From a virus: 29,572 bases of DNA. The position numbers and the translations under genes are program-made. Positions 17,501 through 25,312 of this stretch are shown here, in pieces. The DNA lies in the IMG/VR virus record IMGVR_UViG_3300042381_000509, positions 1 through 29,572 of that record; one strand, 5' to 3'. A model generated the notes under the pieces. It searched no databases. It was not told the origin of the DNA and saw only the letters and a list, made by a program, of their open reading frames with translations. The first letter of the stretch is position 1; each line of letters begins with the position of its first letter.

Positions 17501-19007
17501 TGTATTGTTTTGGATTAGATGTGCCAACGGCGTGTGTTCCCACGCGACGAGCATCATACAAATCAACAGACACAAATTTAGGGAACGTGATATTACCGAC
17601 AACATCATTTACCAGAATATAGCGACCAAGTTCTGTCTCAACAGTTTTCTGGTCGATAAAACGTGTCGTTCTTGATTTGGGAACATCAACACTAGATTTT
17701 GCAATCTTACGAATCTCATATCCCTTAACATAGGCTTTACCAGCATCAATCCTAAGAGTTAAGAAGCTATCACACAGTGCTTTAAATGATGTTGCATCAC
17801 CACTGTCATCGTATGATGTTCCTGGATAGAAAATTTCAACACCATCTACTTCAACTGAACATGATGTGTTTACACCAAACTTTTTGAGTGCATACGCCGC
17901 AGCATCTTGCGATGTTGTAAATTGAAACTCAGTGATGTTATGTGCACCATTGTTTTGAGTCTGTTCATCTCTCAAGAACTCTTTAAGTTCAATGTTTAAA
18001 CCTTCAACAACATAGTCGCCAGACTCATCATAAGTTCTACGAGCAAGTGTATCAACAATTGTGCCATAGTCTGGAGCGTCTACAATAAACGCAACTTGAC
18101 CATTAAGAACTTCTACTAATGTGATGAAGTTATCTGGCTTACTCGCCGTCGCATTATAAGATATCTGAGTTAATTGTGCATCGATATGAAAACGATCTGC
18201 ACCTGGAGCAGAATAGTTTGGAGAGCCAAGAGCATTGTCGAGAAGATTTGGATCATCTTGAAATGTTTTGATGCTCTCAGTCATCAACAAACCAACGCTT
18301 GCCGTTGGCACATCATTCCATAACTCTTGATTGATAGCATCATCAGATGTCTCATCAGCACCTGGCGCAATAAAGTGTGTTTGTGCATCAACGTAAACAA
18401 AATATCCGTTGTAGAAGTATACACCTTCTTGAATTTGTACGGATGCAACTGTGCCAACTTTCTTTCCAGATGTTGATGGAATTGTAGCTGAACGAGTATC
18501 ATCACCAACAAGTTGAACTGTATCACCTTTAGCAAAAGTTGAGTGCTCACCATTTGATGATCCAGTAATTATGTTCAAGAAAAAACGAATTTCTCCGCCA
18601 TTTTCTCCAATACTATCTGGACCTCTGTAGTCAATGATTGATGCTGTAAGTCCTTCCCTATCGCCAATATTTACGCGAATTGTTTTGCCAACCCAAGTTG
18701 CTCTAATAGCTTTGTGGATATCCTCTGATACACTATACTCAGGCAATACATCCTTTAACGACAATTTAATGAAATGTACGTTGCGAGTGTATCGAACTGC
18801 GTTGCTTGTGCCGGGAATTACATTTGAACCTTGCTTGAAGATGTGTGTACCAAAACGCTCAACCTGAGATTGTAACAAAGTCTGAAGTTGTGTCAACTCT
18901 CTAGCTTGTACAGCACGACCTGGACGAAACAAAATTTGATAATACTTATCAGAATTTTTATGGTCGTCAAAATATGGTGATTGATTTAAGTTCAGCTTTT
19001 TTGCCAT
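11559..19007 (-). CDS. Giant DUF4815-type virion structural protein (2482 aa)
   Basis: The start is taken at the ATG at 19007; an in-frame TTG four codons earlier is less likely, and neither has a clear ribosome-binding site. The N-terminus (PYFDD, then YYQILFRPGRAVQARELTQL, then QVERFGTHIF) is the hallmark of DUF4815 proteins of marine T4-like phages. Further recognisable stretches are LSDCLDFRR, RRYTMRDIGKLERRIENLEY, FMRSREITFTGKAFRPSSNL and FDDVPVSEHCRP. Later come an EVFANTEITSSD..SPIYLEQGKSYAFVLL region and a C-terminus with AKIVMRGGNPAKPPKIKNFR. A lysine-rich patch lies at about 1256-1299. The gene follows gp8, where T4 has gp9 and gp10, so I infer a peripheral baseplate or fibre-attachment protein. 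It is more than four times longer than T4 gp10. It has its own late promoter at 19036-19043. Precise identity with any T4 protein is not established. Confidence 0.88.
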   Translation of the reverse strand: MAKKLNLNQSPYFDDHKNSDKYYQILFRPGRAVQARELTQLQTLLQSQVERFGTHIFKQGSNVIPGTSNAVRYTRNVHFIKLSLKDVLPEYSVSEDIHKAIRATWVGKTIRVNIGDREGLTASIIDYRGPDSIGENGGEIRFFLNIITGSSNGEHSTFAKGDTVQLVGDDTRSATIPSTSGKKVGTVASVQIQEGVYFYNGYFVYVDAQTHFIAPGADETSDDAINQELWNDVPTASVGLLMTESIKTFQDDPNLLDNALGSPNYSAPGADRFHIDAQLTQISYNATASKPDNFITLVEVLNGQVAFIVDAPDYGTIVDTLARRTYDESGDYVVEGLNIELKEFLRDEQTQNNGAHNITEFQFTTSQDAAAYALKKFGVNTSCSVEVDGVEIFYPGTSYDDSGDATSFKALCDSFLTLRIDAGKAYVKGYEIRKIAKSSVDVPKSRTTRFIDQKTVETELGRYILVNDVVGNITFPKFVSVDLYDARRVGTHAVGTSNPKQYTYASTLNSAGTKIGTARLVAIEPDATEGAGYYRAYLTDIELIGANTIASVKTIHSSAEGIFAHVSLVTQDLIGTITSAAGTTTGTGTKWKNDASQLLRVNDYVYADSTQEYYRVVSLPTSDTAIVLKTEDEGTPTISASSIFVTYTQLESSTNETGLIYKLADSYVSSVRTQGVSGIPATTSENQYTIDEYFTDRSVDQTTKKIEISVANVVKHTFVPNEYTYKVIRTNGSTKTIMKVESGASAPSTDGTVNVSSNLTNKTLTFSFTDNDAQSSIRYDIVVPVVKTNVIEKKKVLRYGSFDASGNYTHAANPDSFTPTTANPGKGVKVVAASNNSEIHLDDCDVFRITRIVASKNDDTEPSMSSTLNDGDVDVTALYRFDNGQTPYEYGTGSVYLQASYKKLTGKVRVEYDYFDHQDGEDAGDFFTVNSYTHESGINYNEIPTHTSSDGIQYMLSDCLDFRRKASVEGVAETKSGRAPKGFLTIDYFAYNGRRDKVVLDSKTKNFTLSMGVADDEPVDADDIDTAMTLVELSNDPYGIDKNSCILKVKDNRRYTMRDIGKLERRIENLEYYTALSLLEQETSRMSITDANGNVRFKNGFLVDSFNSFESADTNSPDFSCSIDITQEHVARPLVTSDNFKLEEDLLNPIFADTIDTLRLGQDDNNGYQKTGELYTLPYTRSEFISQPLATKVVSVNPYDVLTYVGQIDLFPWSDEWRETKYSEILVYDDSAYQAARKLITGDINYSGSITSVVNGPKSGKKKTGRLKMLEGGHVHFDKLTGKEKELARKTKKFKVPKGYLNEGEIVDINLRSGALIQRQTKETFTRTTTSIRLGMQSELVKTSVETTKALTKDETTQIEFMRSREITFTGKAFRPSSNLYAYFDDVPVSEHCRPVAVKDSDNWVTYTATDTTNTGVSGQFTILPIDSPVRYFKIVGASTDSTFNVPSASSTAEEKIGKVRVGCEVQVLSTSGVVRKFEIERISSDNKVIICREKTQEGLLASQAGALGASGNITIKISKYAYGDKLKADSNGSIAGVFKIPNRDGLRFKTGEAKFVLSSSSKNTQRGLGITRAQTDYVARGVLNTQEMTITQTQQFVVTSHLVNPESVSSKPESFYDYEPPEVIDPIAQTFRVDENGGCYITDIDVFFANKPANNAVPVRLELRTVALTGIPEAQIIGGNLGTVIKTADQVVVNKVDIQTTGSSRNNRLIVQVDAGVSAKDVGGVLDTTTNKIKWSTSTSVKSDTIKLDNTNTQEVFANTEITSSDMSSDMVPTRFTFNSPIYLEQGKSYAFVLLSDSSDYQVWVAQSGQYEPADMNLEYGYYSQVGDTNVKIGTTDVVTNKQLYFNGGFFKSKNGMQWDLASTVSMKFNLSKAKFKTRADTVPNVGEITYVNETVAWTELTSNALEVRPNSKLIRVLCPNHGTSIGDRVRFSIDSDSSSDTDLRGFSKAVLQDQAGLKVVNAEADYFTVETTIASSPGDGYKARSTLTQDQYKMCPVSSDGKPTAFVRIDKRFDNLTLITNTFCPTGTSVQWVLQTTPAVGVNEFESNGSLVERSDLVKTSPINLVSNVPVDFYVPMKLQSPENEQSLSVEDASGWSGKRKALQDRKSAVVRALLISDNENLSPVIDKTRLSATTLSTRLDNPRGVAGILGNNINLTSASGDFDTLSIFNNDADAFTALEFTNSTVVLTGSFTQETNSKTVTTAGTTLLSQVNPGDKIVDLSNPTEERTVVKVVNNTKMILNAPFNAPLASSSLALVGEFMEITTQDTETAQLLSQLDSGKYATFAFSDDDDASIAIADDSRQFQNKLILNVFYTPSETVKCKIIVQHLNDGTTSTDAAKVTMTQLDRFVDEIAYEGGSCASKYVCKKLNLDRPSNALKLTFDAVRDQYSEIDLYYRIEQPNDNVSIFDKNWTKATYNIDMNGVLTPKTPEPSDALYRAYEATIEGLQEFSGVQAKIVMRGGNPAKPPKIKNFRLIALDE

Positions 19008-19035
19008 AGTATTGTTCAACTAAAAAGTATGTAAC

Positions 19036-19043
19036 TATTTATG
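19036..19043 (-). promoter_or_regulatory. T4-type late promoter (CATAAATA)
   Basis: The minus strand reads CATAAATA just downstream of the gp8 stop region (gp8 ends at 19045). It ends 28 nt before the ATG at 19007, the same spacing as the other late promoters here, which supports both the promoter and the choice of the ATG start. Confidence 0.65.
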
Positions 19044-19044
19044 A

Positions 19045-21099
19045 CTAAAATTCAATGATGGCTTTAATGTCCTCTGTCTGTTCAGGGGATCTCAAAACTG
19101 CCCTGCGGTTTTCTAAGTACAAGATCTCTCCCTCAAATTTCTTGATCTCAGGTGAAACAACAGCACGAATTTTACATGTGGTCTGGCTGTGATTTACCGA
19201 ACTCAAAACAGTTGATAAATCGCTTGTGCTTGGCACAAACTCGACAAAACCAGTCTCAGGTGTTTGTATGTATCCAATGGTGTATACTCCAGAGCCATTA
19301 TCAATCAATTCAATAAGTCTTGCTCGCGCTGTCTTTTCTACACCATCAATGGTGTATGTTTGTGTAATAAGTTCATCAACCTCAAACGCAGGCGATATGT
19401 CTGACTCTAATGTATCCACGTCAAGTGTTTTGCAAGCATTGAGTGTGTCGTCTGTTGCAAGAGAACCATCAGTATTGCGAACATCACGAACAATACCAAG
19501 TTGTCTATAGTCGTTTGATAATGGAAAATCACCAGACTCATCATTGTGTCCCAAACGTGCATTTAACATAACATAGAATGCACCAAGGTCTTTTTCAATA
19601 TCTGCGCCAAGACCTTTTGTTGGGCTTAATACAGCACGAACTTTTGCAATTTGAGTTCCAGCATTTTGACCAGAGTTTTCGCCAACAGTCACTTTAACAA
19701 AACTTGCGTTTTGTCCACCATCAATAACTTTCACGCGAGAAATTCTACCATTCTCAACCACTGGCTTAAGTTTTACTGGAGAGGTGCCATTAGACTCTAC
19801 AGTAACAATTGGTAAAATATCATATGACACAGGTTGCACGGCAAGCTCCGCGGATGGATTTGCAAGAGCATCACTCCATCTTTCTCCAGATGCAAGAGTT
19901 ATGGTCTTACTTACCGCATCATACGTTGCAATAGTATAAATTTCTCCAAGACCTCTAGTTGATGTTACATACAGATGCATGTTTGCATATGCATTTGTAC
20001 TTTCACTTGGCTGACCATTAGAGCCATCAGATGATAATATTGCTGTGCATGGGTCACTAGCATTAGTTCCGTTGAGTGGCACACTATCAAATATGCCTGT
20101 GTGGGTTGTTGTGTATGAGCCAATTTGAGAACGTGCATTATCTACAATAAAACTAACAACAGATCCGGGTGATACACTAGCTTGAACAAGTGCCTGAGGG
20201 TTTGGAAGACCACCCGCCGCTTCTTCATTTTCAGACTCTTTTAATTCTTGAGCATTCAGTGTTTTTACTGGTACCCAACTATCCGTAGTAAACCGTGTGA
20301 TATCGGCTGGCCTGATTGTTGTAACGTATTTCCATACATACCCATCGATTGCTGAGTAGTCAATAAGTTCCGTTGGCGATTGTGTGCGCCTTGGCTCTTC
20401 TGTGCTTGGTGTTGGATCACCATCTGCATTTCTGCCAGTTTCAATACACACAAACAAGTCATATTCGCTGTTAAGTGTATAAAAACTACCCAAACTAAGT
20501 CCTTGAATTCCACGCGGCACGTTTGCTTGTGTACGTTCGTCATTGCTTGGTGTGTTATGTAAATTTGGGTTCTTATCGTCATATACACGATAGACTGTTT
20601 TTCCTGTTCCGTCCCAGTCATGACGTGGAATAACAAGAGATGCTAAGAGTTCGTTAATCTTTTTAAGACCAAGCATTTCGTCCCACACTCTGCGCTCTTC
20701 TTCAATTGTGTCTAATGCTGGTGCCGGGGCAAGCTCTGATACGGGAGCTAGAATAGTATTACCAGTTGTATCAGTCCATGGGGTGCTTTTGCCAATAAAC
20801 AAGTAATGGTTTCTATCAACAATGTGTGCTCCAATCTGATCGCGCAACCCTTTAATTGCATCTGCCCGAAGTTCCGTAGTTGAACTTTCAGTTGTTGATA
20901 CTGTGTTCGATACAGTCCATTCCCACGTTAATGACGCTTGAGCTAATGTTGCATCACTTTCGTCTGCCGCAACAGTTAAGTTGTCGTTATCTTCCAGTGG
21001 GCTTGCCGCACCGTCAGTCACTCTCGGATGAGCTTTTAGGTTCTCTAAAAAGTCACGAGCATTTTGAAGTCGAAAATTCTTTTTTATGATAGCTGCCAT
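19045..21099 (-). CDS. gp8: Baseplate wedge protein gp8-like (684 aa)
   Basis: In T4, gp8 is part of the baseplate wedge and binds gp10 and gp7. The recognisable signature here is an N-terminal AAIIKKNFRLQNARDF, then NHYLFIGKSTPWTD (97-110) and EEERRVWDEMLGLKKI (133-148). These are followed by GSFYTLNSEYDLFVCIETG and DGYVWKYVTTIRPADITRF (252-270), matching gp8 of T4-like marine phages. At 684 residues it is about twice T4 gp8 (334). Two additions are visible: a polar insert of about 60 residues at 25-90, and the long C-terminal half with beta strands. It lies directly downstream of the gp7-position gene. AGGA and a late promoter (21119-21126) precede the ATG. Confidence 0.82.
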   Translation of the reverse strand: MAAIIKKNFRLQNARDFLENLKAHPRVTDGAASPLEDNDNLTVAADESDATLAQASLTWEWTVSNTVSTTESSTTELRADAIKGLRDQIGAHIVDRNHYLFIGKSTPWTDTTGNTILAPVSELAPAPALDTIEEERRVWDEMLGLKKINELLASLVIPRHDWDGTGKTVYRVYDDKNPNLHNTPSNDERTQANVPRGIQGLSLGSFYTLNSEYDLFVCIETGRNADGDPTPSTEEPRRTQSPTELIDYSAIDGYVWKYVTTIRPADITRFTTDSWVPVKTLNAQELKESENEEAAGGLPNPQALVQASVSPGSVVSFIVDNARSQIGSYTTTHTGIFDSVPLNGTNASDPCTAILSSDGSNGQPSESTNAYANMHLYVTSTRGLGEIYTIATYDAVSKTITLASGERWSDALANPSAELAVQPVSYDILPIVTVESNGTSPVKLKPVVENGRISRVKVIDGGQNASFVKVTVGENSGQNAGTQIAKVRAVLSPTKGLGADIEKDLGAFYVMLNARLGHNDESGDFPLSNDYRQLGIVRDVRNTDGSLATDDTLNACKTLDVDTLESDISPAFEVDELITQTYTIDGVEKTARARLIELIDNGSGVYTIGYIQTPETGFVEFVPSTSDLSTVLSSVNHSQTTCKIRAVVSPEIKKFEGEILYLENRRAVLRSPEQTEDIKAIIEF

Positions 21100-21118
21100 A
21101 GTAATATTCCTATGAAGT

Positions 21119-21126
21119 TATTTATC
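21119..21126 (-). promoter_or_regulatory. T4-type late promoter (GATAAATA)
   Basis: The minus strand reads GATAAATA in the 54-bp gap before gp8, ending 19 nt before its ATG with AGGA in between. The rest of the gap holds only A/T runs and a 5-bp CACCA/TGGTG inverted repeat with a long loop, which I do not consider a terminator. Confidence 0.65.
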
Positions 21127-21153
21127 ACCATTTTTTAAGGACTTTTTGGTGTT

Positions 21154-23031
21154 CTATTCCACAATCTTGATGCCTACATTATCTGATTTATATTGCCTAC
21201 CAAGATCATCAATCACAAACAATGCAAGGCGACATGCGATTGCATTCACATCAACAGACACATCACCAGTTGCTTGCTCACCGCGAGCAACCTCTATACC
21301 ATCTTTCTTTAATATCCATGTATAATTTGCTTCAGAGTCATTTGTTACACTAAATGTTACAGTAACCGCGTCACCCTCTGTAGCTTGGATGACGTTGCGC
21401 TCATGTTGCGCAACAATCTCAATTCTATCAGGACTTTGGATAATTACAGCATCGGATTGCAATCTGATTGATTTAGTTCTATGTGTCTCCAACTCACGTG
21501 GACTGTTTACCCCAATCTTTGATATCTCAAATGTGGAAACTGGTGTTGCTGCAAGTCTATTATCAAGACCTGTTCCAAAATGATGTGAATTTAACCCATC
21601 AAATTCTGCATTCGCATCATACTTCATGAATGGTTTATAACTGAACTTGTCACGCAACACAGATTCGTATGTGGCACCAAGCACATTTGAGCTGGTGATT
21701 TCGTTTGGATGTATAATCTCTGTTCTGACACTCTGAAGTGTGGATGATGTTGGTGTTGTGGTTGCAATGATGTGAATGTGTGTGGCATCTTCAGGCAATT
21801 TAACACCAACATTCAAAAAAGTTTCAATTGCAACTGAACCAAAGTGTTTGAATCCAAGAGGGTGAACAGCCTTGTTCATCACATCTTTGTACTTGTCAAA
21901 CGATTCGCTTGTGTTTGTCACATAAGAAAACTGTTGGTAGTAATAACCATCGTGAATATATTTTGTTGTGCTGAGTTGTCCGTCTTCGTTTCTAAAGTAC
22001 CCTGGATAATTTGTTGTCGATCCTAAGTTGAGTGTAACTATGGCAATATCTGTATTTTCAACAGCAATACTAACATCAGAGCTGTGTGCAAGATGAGTTT
22101 CATTAATACACTTAATGTTTTTGGGCGGTCGTTGTGTGTCGTAGCCAACACCATACTCTTGAATGTAGAATCGAGTGATGCGACCATTGTCATCAACTTC
22201 TGCAACACGAATGATTGCACCTTTGCCGATGTAGTCTACTTTGAATTTGTCACCCACTTTGTAGTTTGCGCCAGGGTGAACAATACGAACAGTCTCAGGT
22301 ATTGGACTGATGGTTGCCCGTACTGTACCATCTTCCGATACGACTGTTTCCCCTGGCAAAAATTTTCCAGTAATGCTTGCTCTGTTTAATACAAGCTCGT
22401 GTGCTGAGTAGTTGCCAAAGTTGATGCCGTATAAACGTTCAACAAATGCGCTAGAATTGTTTGTTGTGCCACGAATTTTTTGCGCACGAAATTTCTTTAC
22501 ATCACCAACAACGTTTGTTAAACGTAAAGTTTTGTTTTGAATCCATTTACCATCGGATGTGCGAAGAATATCATTTTTGGGATAATACAAATATGAATCT
22601 GCATTGAAAAGAATTCTGAACAAAAATTTAAATGACTTCTCAGTACCTTTTGCTCCGTAGAACTGCTTAATATTTTTTAATACAGTAGCTTTGTCTGCAA
22701 CAATGTTGCGGGGAATGATAGACAAAAATTCATTAAAAAAGTGCTCTACATACTCATCTGATACTGTGTCAATGTCTTGATTCTGAGGCAATCTTCGTGC
22801 TTCGTGCAAAGTCTGTCCGTTAGATTCCATCCAACGATAGTATGCTTCCATAAACTCAACAAAACGAGGATGTTCTTCAGAAACAAACGCGGGAAATTGA
22901 GATGATATGTGTGATGAAACACCAGGCAAAGGATCCGTATTAGATATAGAGCCACCCAAACCAACTGGTGAATTCAATGGCGTGACTTGTAGCTGTGGTT
23001 CGGATATCGATGCCGGTGATATAAACGTCAT
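21154..23031 (-). CDS. Baseplate wedge-region protein in the gp7 position, with C-terminal Ig-like domain (625 aa)
   Basis: The start codon overlaps the gp6 stop by 4 bases (ATGA). A glycine/proline-rich N-terminus leads into a conserved helical segment, FPAFVSEEHPRFVEFMEAYY (46-65) and FYGAKGTEKSFKFLFRILF (124-142), a type common in T4-like marine phages. The middle is beta-rich (VRIVHPGANYKVGDKFKVDY at 248-267; NEDGQLSTTKYIHDGYYYQQ at 348-367). Residues about 538-625 look like an Ig-like domain: EGDAVTVTFSV, then NYTWILKKDG with a central W, then LFVIDDLGRQY. T4 order places gp7 between gp6 and gp8, so gp7 is the natural equivalent, but T4 gp7 is 1032 aa and I cannot show homology by eye. 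The structural role is confident; the gp7 identity is not. Confidence 0.78.
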   Translation of the reverse strand: MTFISPASISEPQLQVTPLNSPVGLGGSISNTDPLPGVSSHISSQFPAFVSEEHPRFVEFMEAYYRWMESNGQTLHEARRLPQNQDIDTVSDEYVEHFFNEFLSIIPRNIVADKATVLKNIKQFYGAKGTEKSFKFLFRILFNADSYLYYPKNDILRTSDGKWIQNKTLRLTNVVGDVKKFRAQKIRGTTNNSSAFVERLYGINFGNYSAHELVLNRASITGKFLPGETVVSEDGTVRATISPIPETVRIVHPGANYKVGDKFKVDYIGKGAIIRVAEVDDNGRITRFYIQEYGVGYDTQRPPKNIKCINETHLAHSSDVSIAVENTDIAIVTLNLGSTTNYPGYFRNEDGQLSTTKYIHDGYYYQQFSYVTNTSESFDKYKDVMNKAVHPLGFKHFGSVAIETFLNVGVKLPEDATHIHIIATTTPTSSTLQSVRTEIIHPNEITSSNVLGATYESVLRDKFSYKPFMKYDANAEFDGLNSHHFGTGLDNRLAATPVSTFEISKIGVNSPRELETHRTKSIRLQSDAVIIQSPDRIEIVAQHERNVIQATEGDAVTVTFSVTNDSEANYTWILKKDGIEVARGEQATGDVSVDVNAIACRLALFVIDDLGRQYKSDNVGIKIVE

Positions 23032-24836
23032 GACAACTTAATCTTATTTAAGTTTACTGTTGATACGCTAATGTCTTCTTCTTCTAATCTGAGAATCTGA
23101 TTACGAAGTGAAATCACATCATCATTCTTTGGCTTAATGAAGATATCAATATATATCTGATCGCGTGGAATTCTGTCCACATAGATGTTTTCAATGTGTA
23201 TCTTACCGTTCGCGTAGTCCATTGTGCCTACGTTATTGTTTACAACTACACGAACGCTGTTGAGTGTGTAGTATAGATACAGTTTGCCAAGTCCATCATC
23301 AGCAAGTTTTACTGAAGTGCCTTTGTAAATAAATTCTGTGCTGTTAATTGCAGAGTTGTTGTTCTTAGCATCACCGGTGTCAATTGCGTTATTGAGTGTA
23401 ATGTCTTTATTAAAGTATGTGTAAAACGGTGGCACAAGTCTATACTTGATCTTTACGTCTGTTGTGCTACTTTCAATTGCACTATCGAGTGAGTCAATTG
23501 TGCGAACTAATTTTGAGTGTCTAAAGTCCGCATCAAAACCAGACAAGTTCGTGGTTTTAAAGTTCTTAATACCATCAACAACAATCTTCTTGAGATCGCC
23601 ATCTTGTTTGTTGGTCTTATCAGCAAAGTAGTTTACTGTTGTGTTTGTTGTGATATAGATGTACTCAGGCTCAACAAGCTCAACATCAAGAGACAAAATG
23701 CTCCGAGGTTTAATGTAGTTGTCAATCAAACGTTTCTTATCATCTGTGTTCAATTCAAAACCAGAGATTGGCTTAATTGAACAAAACACTTTACCATAGA
23801 TAGGTGGATCATTCTCTTCACCACCCCACACACGAAGATGTTCAATAATTGAAATATCTTTCTTTAAGATTGTTTCATAGTCTAGTTTTGTTACTGCTCT
23901 GTTTTGTGCTGCAAATGCGCGAGGCGCAACAAGTTTGATTGAATCGTTTGATTCTGGACCAACATAGCTTGTTGCTGCTTGTGTGCACGTGATTGTTGTG
24001 CGACCAGAAGCATCTGGGGAAAGAAGTTTTGCCGGTGCAAATGTTTTGGCATTTTTGGCACCATCACCAGATGATGCAATGTAGTCAAGTGTTACTATAT
24101 TGCCGGTCTCAAGTCCTTTACCAAGAATGCCATCGCCAAACACAACTTCATATAAACCATCACCATATGGTTGTATAAAATACACCGGCATCTTTGGCGA
24201 CAATAAGTTAATGTCTTTAGCTTGTGTAAACACTTCTTCAGCTGTGTTTGTTGCAGATTGTTTTATGGTAACAACAAGAGTTGAAAGGTCAACAAGAGCG
24301 TTTGGTATCACATAGTGTTGTTTCAACGGAGCATTCAAGTCAACAACATACTGATGCTTTAGTCGCGTACCTTGTATGAGTGTAAGACCAGTTGTTGCAT
24401 ATTTCTTTGCAGAGTTTAATTCTAAGTATAGCGAACGCTCTGGAATAAATGTGTGCTTTTTATTATCAACAGCTGTAGTAAACTCTGTGTCTCTGTTGAT
24501 GTAAATACGAGATTGAGGATTAGCAACACTTGACACATCAATTGAGATGTCAACCACAGCCCGTAATGAATTTACACTGCGTGGAACGTAGCCCAAATGT
24601 TTTGCTCTTGATATGATACTTTCACGCATCGAGGCTGAATCTAAGAACATTTCACTGGAAAGCATATTCAAGTAAAAGCCGTTGTATGCTGTGTTGTATG
24701 CAAGAACGTCTAGTAGGATTGATAATGACGAGCCGTCAAAGTTGTAGTCTTTGAACTGTTCTTGACTTTTGAGAAATTGTTTTAAGTTTGACTTGATGGT
24801 ATCAAAATCTAACTTGTCATACTTTACATGTGTCAT
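23028..24836 (-). CDS. gp6: Baseplate wedge subunit gp6-like (602 aa)
   Basis: Gp6 dimers form the inner ring that holds the wedges together in the T4 baseplate. Family signatures are clear: LLDVLAYNTAYNGFYLNML (41-59) near the N-terminus, VVFGDGILGKGLETGNIV (231-248), the baseplate-J-like APRAFAAQNRAVTKLDYETI (304-323) and VWGGEENDPPIYGKVFCSIK (336-355). The C-terminal third is beta-rich and ends in a leucine-rich helix with NQILRLEEED. Length is close to T4 gp6 (660). The gene begins 1 bp after the gp25 stop and overlaps the next gene by ATGA, so the three are co-translated from the late promoter before gp25. Confidence 0.95.
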   Translation of the reverse strand: MTHVKYDKLDFDTIKSNLKQFLKSQEQFKDYNFDGSSLSILLDVLAYNTAYNGFYLNMLSSEMFLDSASMRESIISRAKHLGYVPRSVNSLRAVVDISIDVSSVANPQSRIYINRDTEFTTAVDNKKHTFIPERSLYLELNSAKKYATTGLTLIQGTRLKHQYVVDLNAPLKQHYVIPNALVDLSTLVVTIKQSATNTAEEVFTQAKDINLLSPKMPVYFIQPYGDGLYEVVFGDGILGKGLETGNIVTLDYIASSGDGAKNAKTFAPAKLLSPDASGRTTITCTQAATSYVGPESNDSIKLVAPRAFAAQNRAVTKLDYETILKKDISIIEHLRVWGGEENDPPIYGKVFCSIKPISGFELNTDDKKRLIDNYIKPRSILSLDVELVEPEYIYITTNTTVNYFADKTNKQDGDLKKIVVDGIKNFKTTNLSGFDADFRHSKLVRTIDSLDSAIESSTTDVKIKYRLVPPFYTYFNKDITLNNAIDTGDAKNNNSAINSTEFIYKGTSVKLADDGLGKLYLYYTLNSVRVVVNNNVGTMDYANGKIHIENIYVDRIPRDQIYIDIFIKPKNDDVISLRNQILRLEEEDISVSTVNLNKIKLS

Positions 24837-24837
24837 A

Positions 24838-25230
24838 CTATCTTAGCCTTTCTAAGAAGAAGTCTACTGTTACAACTTCTGAAATTTGATCTATAGCAAA
24901 TATCAAATACACGTTATATCCATTCTCATCTGGCGATACTCTTACATCAAGTTTGATAATCTTCGCCCGTGGCTCAAACGCGTGAATAACATCTGAGATC
25001 AGGATGCGAATACTCATTTCAGTCATTGGCGTTATTGGCTCAAACAATAACTGTTTCAAGTTGGCGCCAAGACTTGGCTGAAACATGCGCTCATAGTATC
25101 CAGTAAACATGAGGTTTTTGATCGCCCTCTTGACAGCATCACCATCTTTCAATGGAACAATGTCCCCTGAAACAGGATGTGCTACAAAGTCGAAATCCAA
25201 ATCTGAAATTTTCTTAGTTGTCTGATCCAT
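24838..25230 (-). CDS. gp25: Baseplate wedge subunit gp25-like (130 aa)
   Basis: This is the GPW/gp25 family, the lysozyme-like wedge protein that links gp6 to the tail sheath base; the family has no lysozyme activity. The signatures are NLMFTGYYERMFQPSLG (39-55), LLFEPIT (61-67) and the conserved E-P-R at 86-88. Length matches T4 gp25 (132). I use the ATG at 25230; an upstream in-frame TTG at 25248 would add FCCNLM-like residues and lies too close to the promoter. No strong ribosome-binding site is visible before either. It sits between the gp5 and gp6 genes. Confidence 0.95.
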   Translation of the reverse strand: MDQTTKKISDLDFDFVAHPVSGDIVPLKDGDAVKRAIKNLMFTGYYERMFQPSLGANLKQLLFEPITPMTEMSIRILISDVIHAFEPRAKIIKLDVRVSPDENGYNVYLIFAIDQISEVVTVDFFLERLR

Positions 25231-25255
25231 GAGGTTGCAACAAAACAATACGTTT

Positions 25256-25263
25256 TATTTATT
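25256..25263 (-). promoter_or_regulatory. T4-type late promoter (AATAAATA)
   Basis: The minus strand reads AATAAATA, ending 25 nt before the ATG of gp25, in the 82-bp gap after gp5. It probably drives gp25, gp6 and the gp7-position gene as one unit. A 5-bp GCACT/AGTGC hairpin just upstream is too weak to call a terminator. Confidence 0.65.
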
Positions 25264-25312
25264 GCACTATTTTGAAGTGCTTTGAGCAATCTTGGCTTAT
25301 TGTTGGATACCT

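Noticed and set aside
25231-25248. TTG start giving a longer gp25
   Set aside because: The added residues are not part of the family, and the TTG lies only 7 nt after the late promoter element, before transcription would begin.
25264-25280. GCACT/AGTGC hairpin between gp5 and gp25
   Set aside because: Only five pairs with a 7-nt loop and no following T-run on the coding strand; too weak to call a terminator.
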